From CAYZNE01 sp964461035 (GTDB lineage: Archaea; Nanobdellota; Nanobdellia; Woesearchaeales; CAYZNE01), in assembly GCA_964461035.1 (NCBI GenBank), contig CAYWRI010000029.1, positions 1 through 12,816 of the forward strand: DNA of 12,816 nucleotides. Direction: 5' to 3'. Below, in pieces: positions 12,523 through 12,816 of the stretch (its first letter is position 1; every line of letters begins with the position of its first letter). A model generated the notes under the pieces. The model did no database searches, was not told the origin of the DNA, and worked only from the letters and a program-made list of their open reading frames with translations. The position numbers were made by a program, and so were the translations under genes.

Positions 12523-12816
12523 ATGAATATAAAAAAGACAGTTAAAAAAATTGCTGCTCTAGGAGCTGGTGTAGTGCTAGTGGGAGCAACAATTCTGGGT
12601 GCAGTTGCAACAGCAGATTTAGGCAACTATCCAGAACCATTCGTAAAAGATGGTGTATACGATGCTAAAATTGTAGTAGGTGCAAACGCAGCTACAATGG
12701 ACGTTATCGGAGCAGTAGATCTTGGTGCAAGCTTACAAGCTAAATCCAAAACTCAAGTTTCAATAACTGGCACAACGACAACAACAGTTGCAGGCGGAGA
12801 GAACTTATTCTTAAGT
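12523..12816 (+). CDS. S-layer protein (partial, N-terminal 98 residues)
   Basis: Start of the main surface-layer protein. MNIKKTVKKIAALGAGVVLV begins a signal peptide ending about ATA (residues 29-31). After it, DLGNYPEPFVKDG, IVVGANAATMDVIGAVDLG and ASLQAKS match the N-terminal domain of archaeal S-layer proteins, where a dehydrogenase-like fragment (IVVG...A..D..GA.D.A..L) is typical. A Thr-rich stretch (ITGTTTTTV) follows. The protein would be exported and assembled as the cell's lattice coat. Promoter, long leader and strong SD all point to high expression. The upstream secreted proteins and the polyprenyl-phosphoribose enzyme suggest that this side of the window serves the envelope. The C-terminus lies outside the window. 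Confidence 0.87.
   Translation, partial: MNIKKTVKKIAALGAGVVLVGATILGAVATADLGNYPEPFVKDGVYDAKIVVGANAATMDVIGAVDLGASLQAKSKTQVSITGTTTTTVAGGENLFLS

Noticed and set aside
1..12816. CRISPR array or rRNA genes
   Set aside because: No regularly spaced repeats and no conserved rRNA segments are seen on either strand.

Overview
The window looks like part of a metagenome-assembled genome from a small, AT-rich DPANN archaeon, of the Woesearchaeota/Pacearchaeota kind. Evidence for Archaea: TATA boxes 25-30 nt upstream of starts that lack a Shine-Dalgarno (SD) site (leaderless), a Hel308/Ski2-type DEVH helicase domain, a tRNA whose extra D-loop sequence folds as a bulge-helix-bulge intron, and an S-layer protein start of the type seen in these lineages. 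The cysteine module in the secreted protein at 7994-10165 and the short RsmA/Dim1 also fit. A run of exactly 100 N (6557-6656) shows that the sequence is a scaffold, so adjacency across it is not proven.

Left region (1-4424), housekeeping and metabolism: the start of a SlyD-like FKBP prolyl isomerase (minus, runs off the left edge); a histidine-phosphatase-fold protein (minus) whose RHG motif reads VHG; an N-formylglutamate-amidohydrolase-family enzyme (plus); a MagIII/endonuclease-III-like DNA glycosylase (minus); and a GCS2-type glutamate-cysteine-ligase-like enzyme (plus). The last two are divergent and appear to share one symmetric TATA element. The amidohydrolase and the ligase-like enzyme may act on related gamma-glutamyl or formyl-glutamate-like compounds, but that is inference.

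Middle region (4425-6556): a predicted lipoprotein of unknown function sits between two copies of a 28-bp direct repeat. One copy is the 3' end of a helicase gene that stops after its first RecA domain; the other is a decayed fragment of the same coding tail. Upstream of the helicase, on the same strand, is tRNA-Arg(CCT) with a 20-nt intron in the D-loop.

Right region (6657-12816), mostly envelope: a secreted protein with paired cysteines; a 723-residue secreted multidomain protein with a CARDB domain, a Cys-rich module, an Ig-like domain and a metzincin-like domain whose three zinc histidines are all glutamine; a possible 38-residue membrane protein; then a UbiA-family decaprenyl-phosphate phosphoribosyltransferase-like enzyme followed 1 nt later by the rRNA dimethyltransferase RsmA/KsgA. 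A 599-nt stretch without a convincing gene carries several hairpins, a strong promoter and a long leader with a six-codon mini-ORF. It leads into the S-layer gene, which runs off the right edge.

The best candidates for novelty are the D-loop tRNA intron, the zinc-less metzincin (QExxQxxGxxQ), the duplicated helicase tail around a lipoprotein island, and the codon-usage mosaic in the Cys-rich secreted protein.
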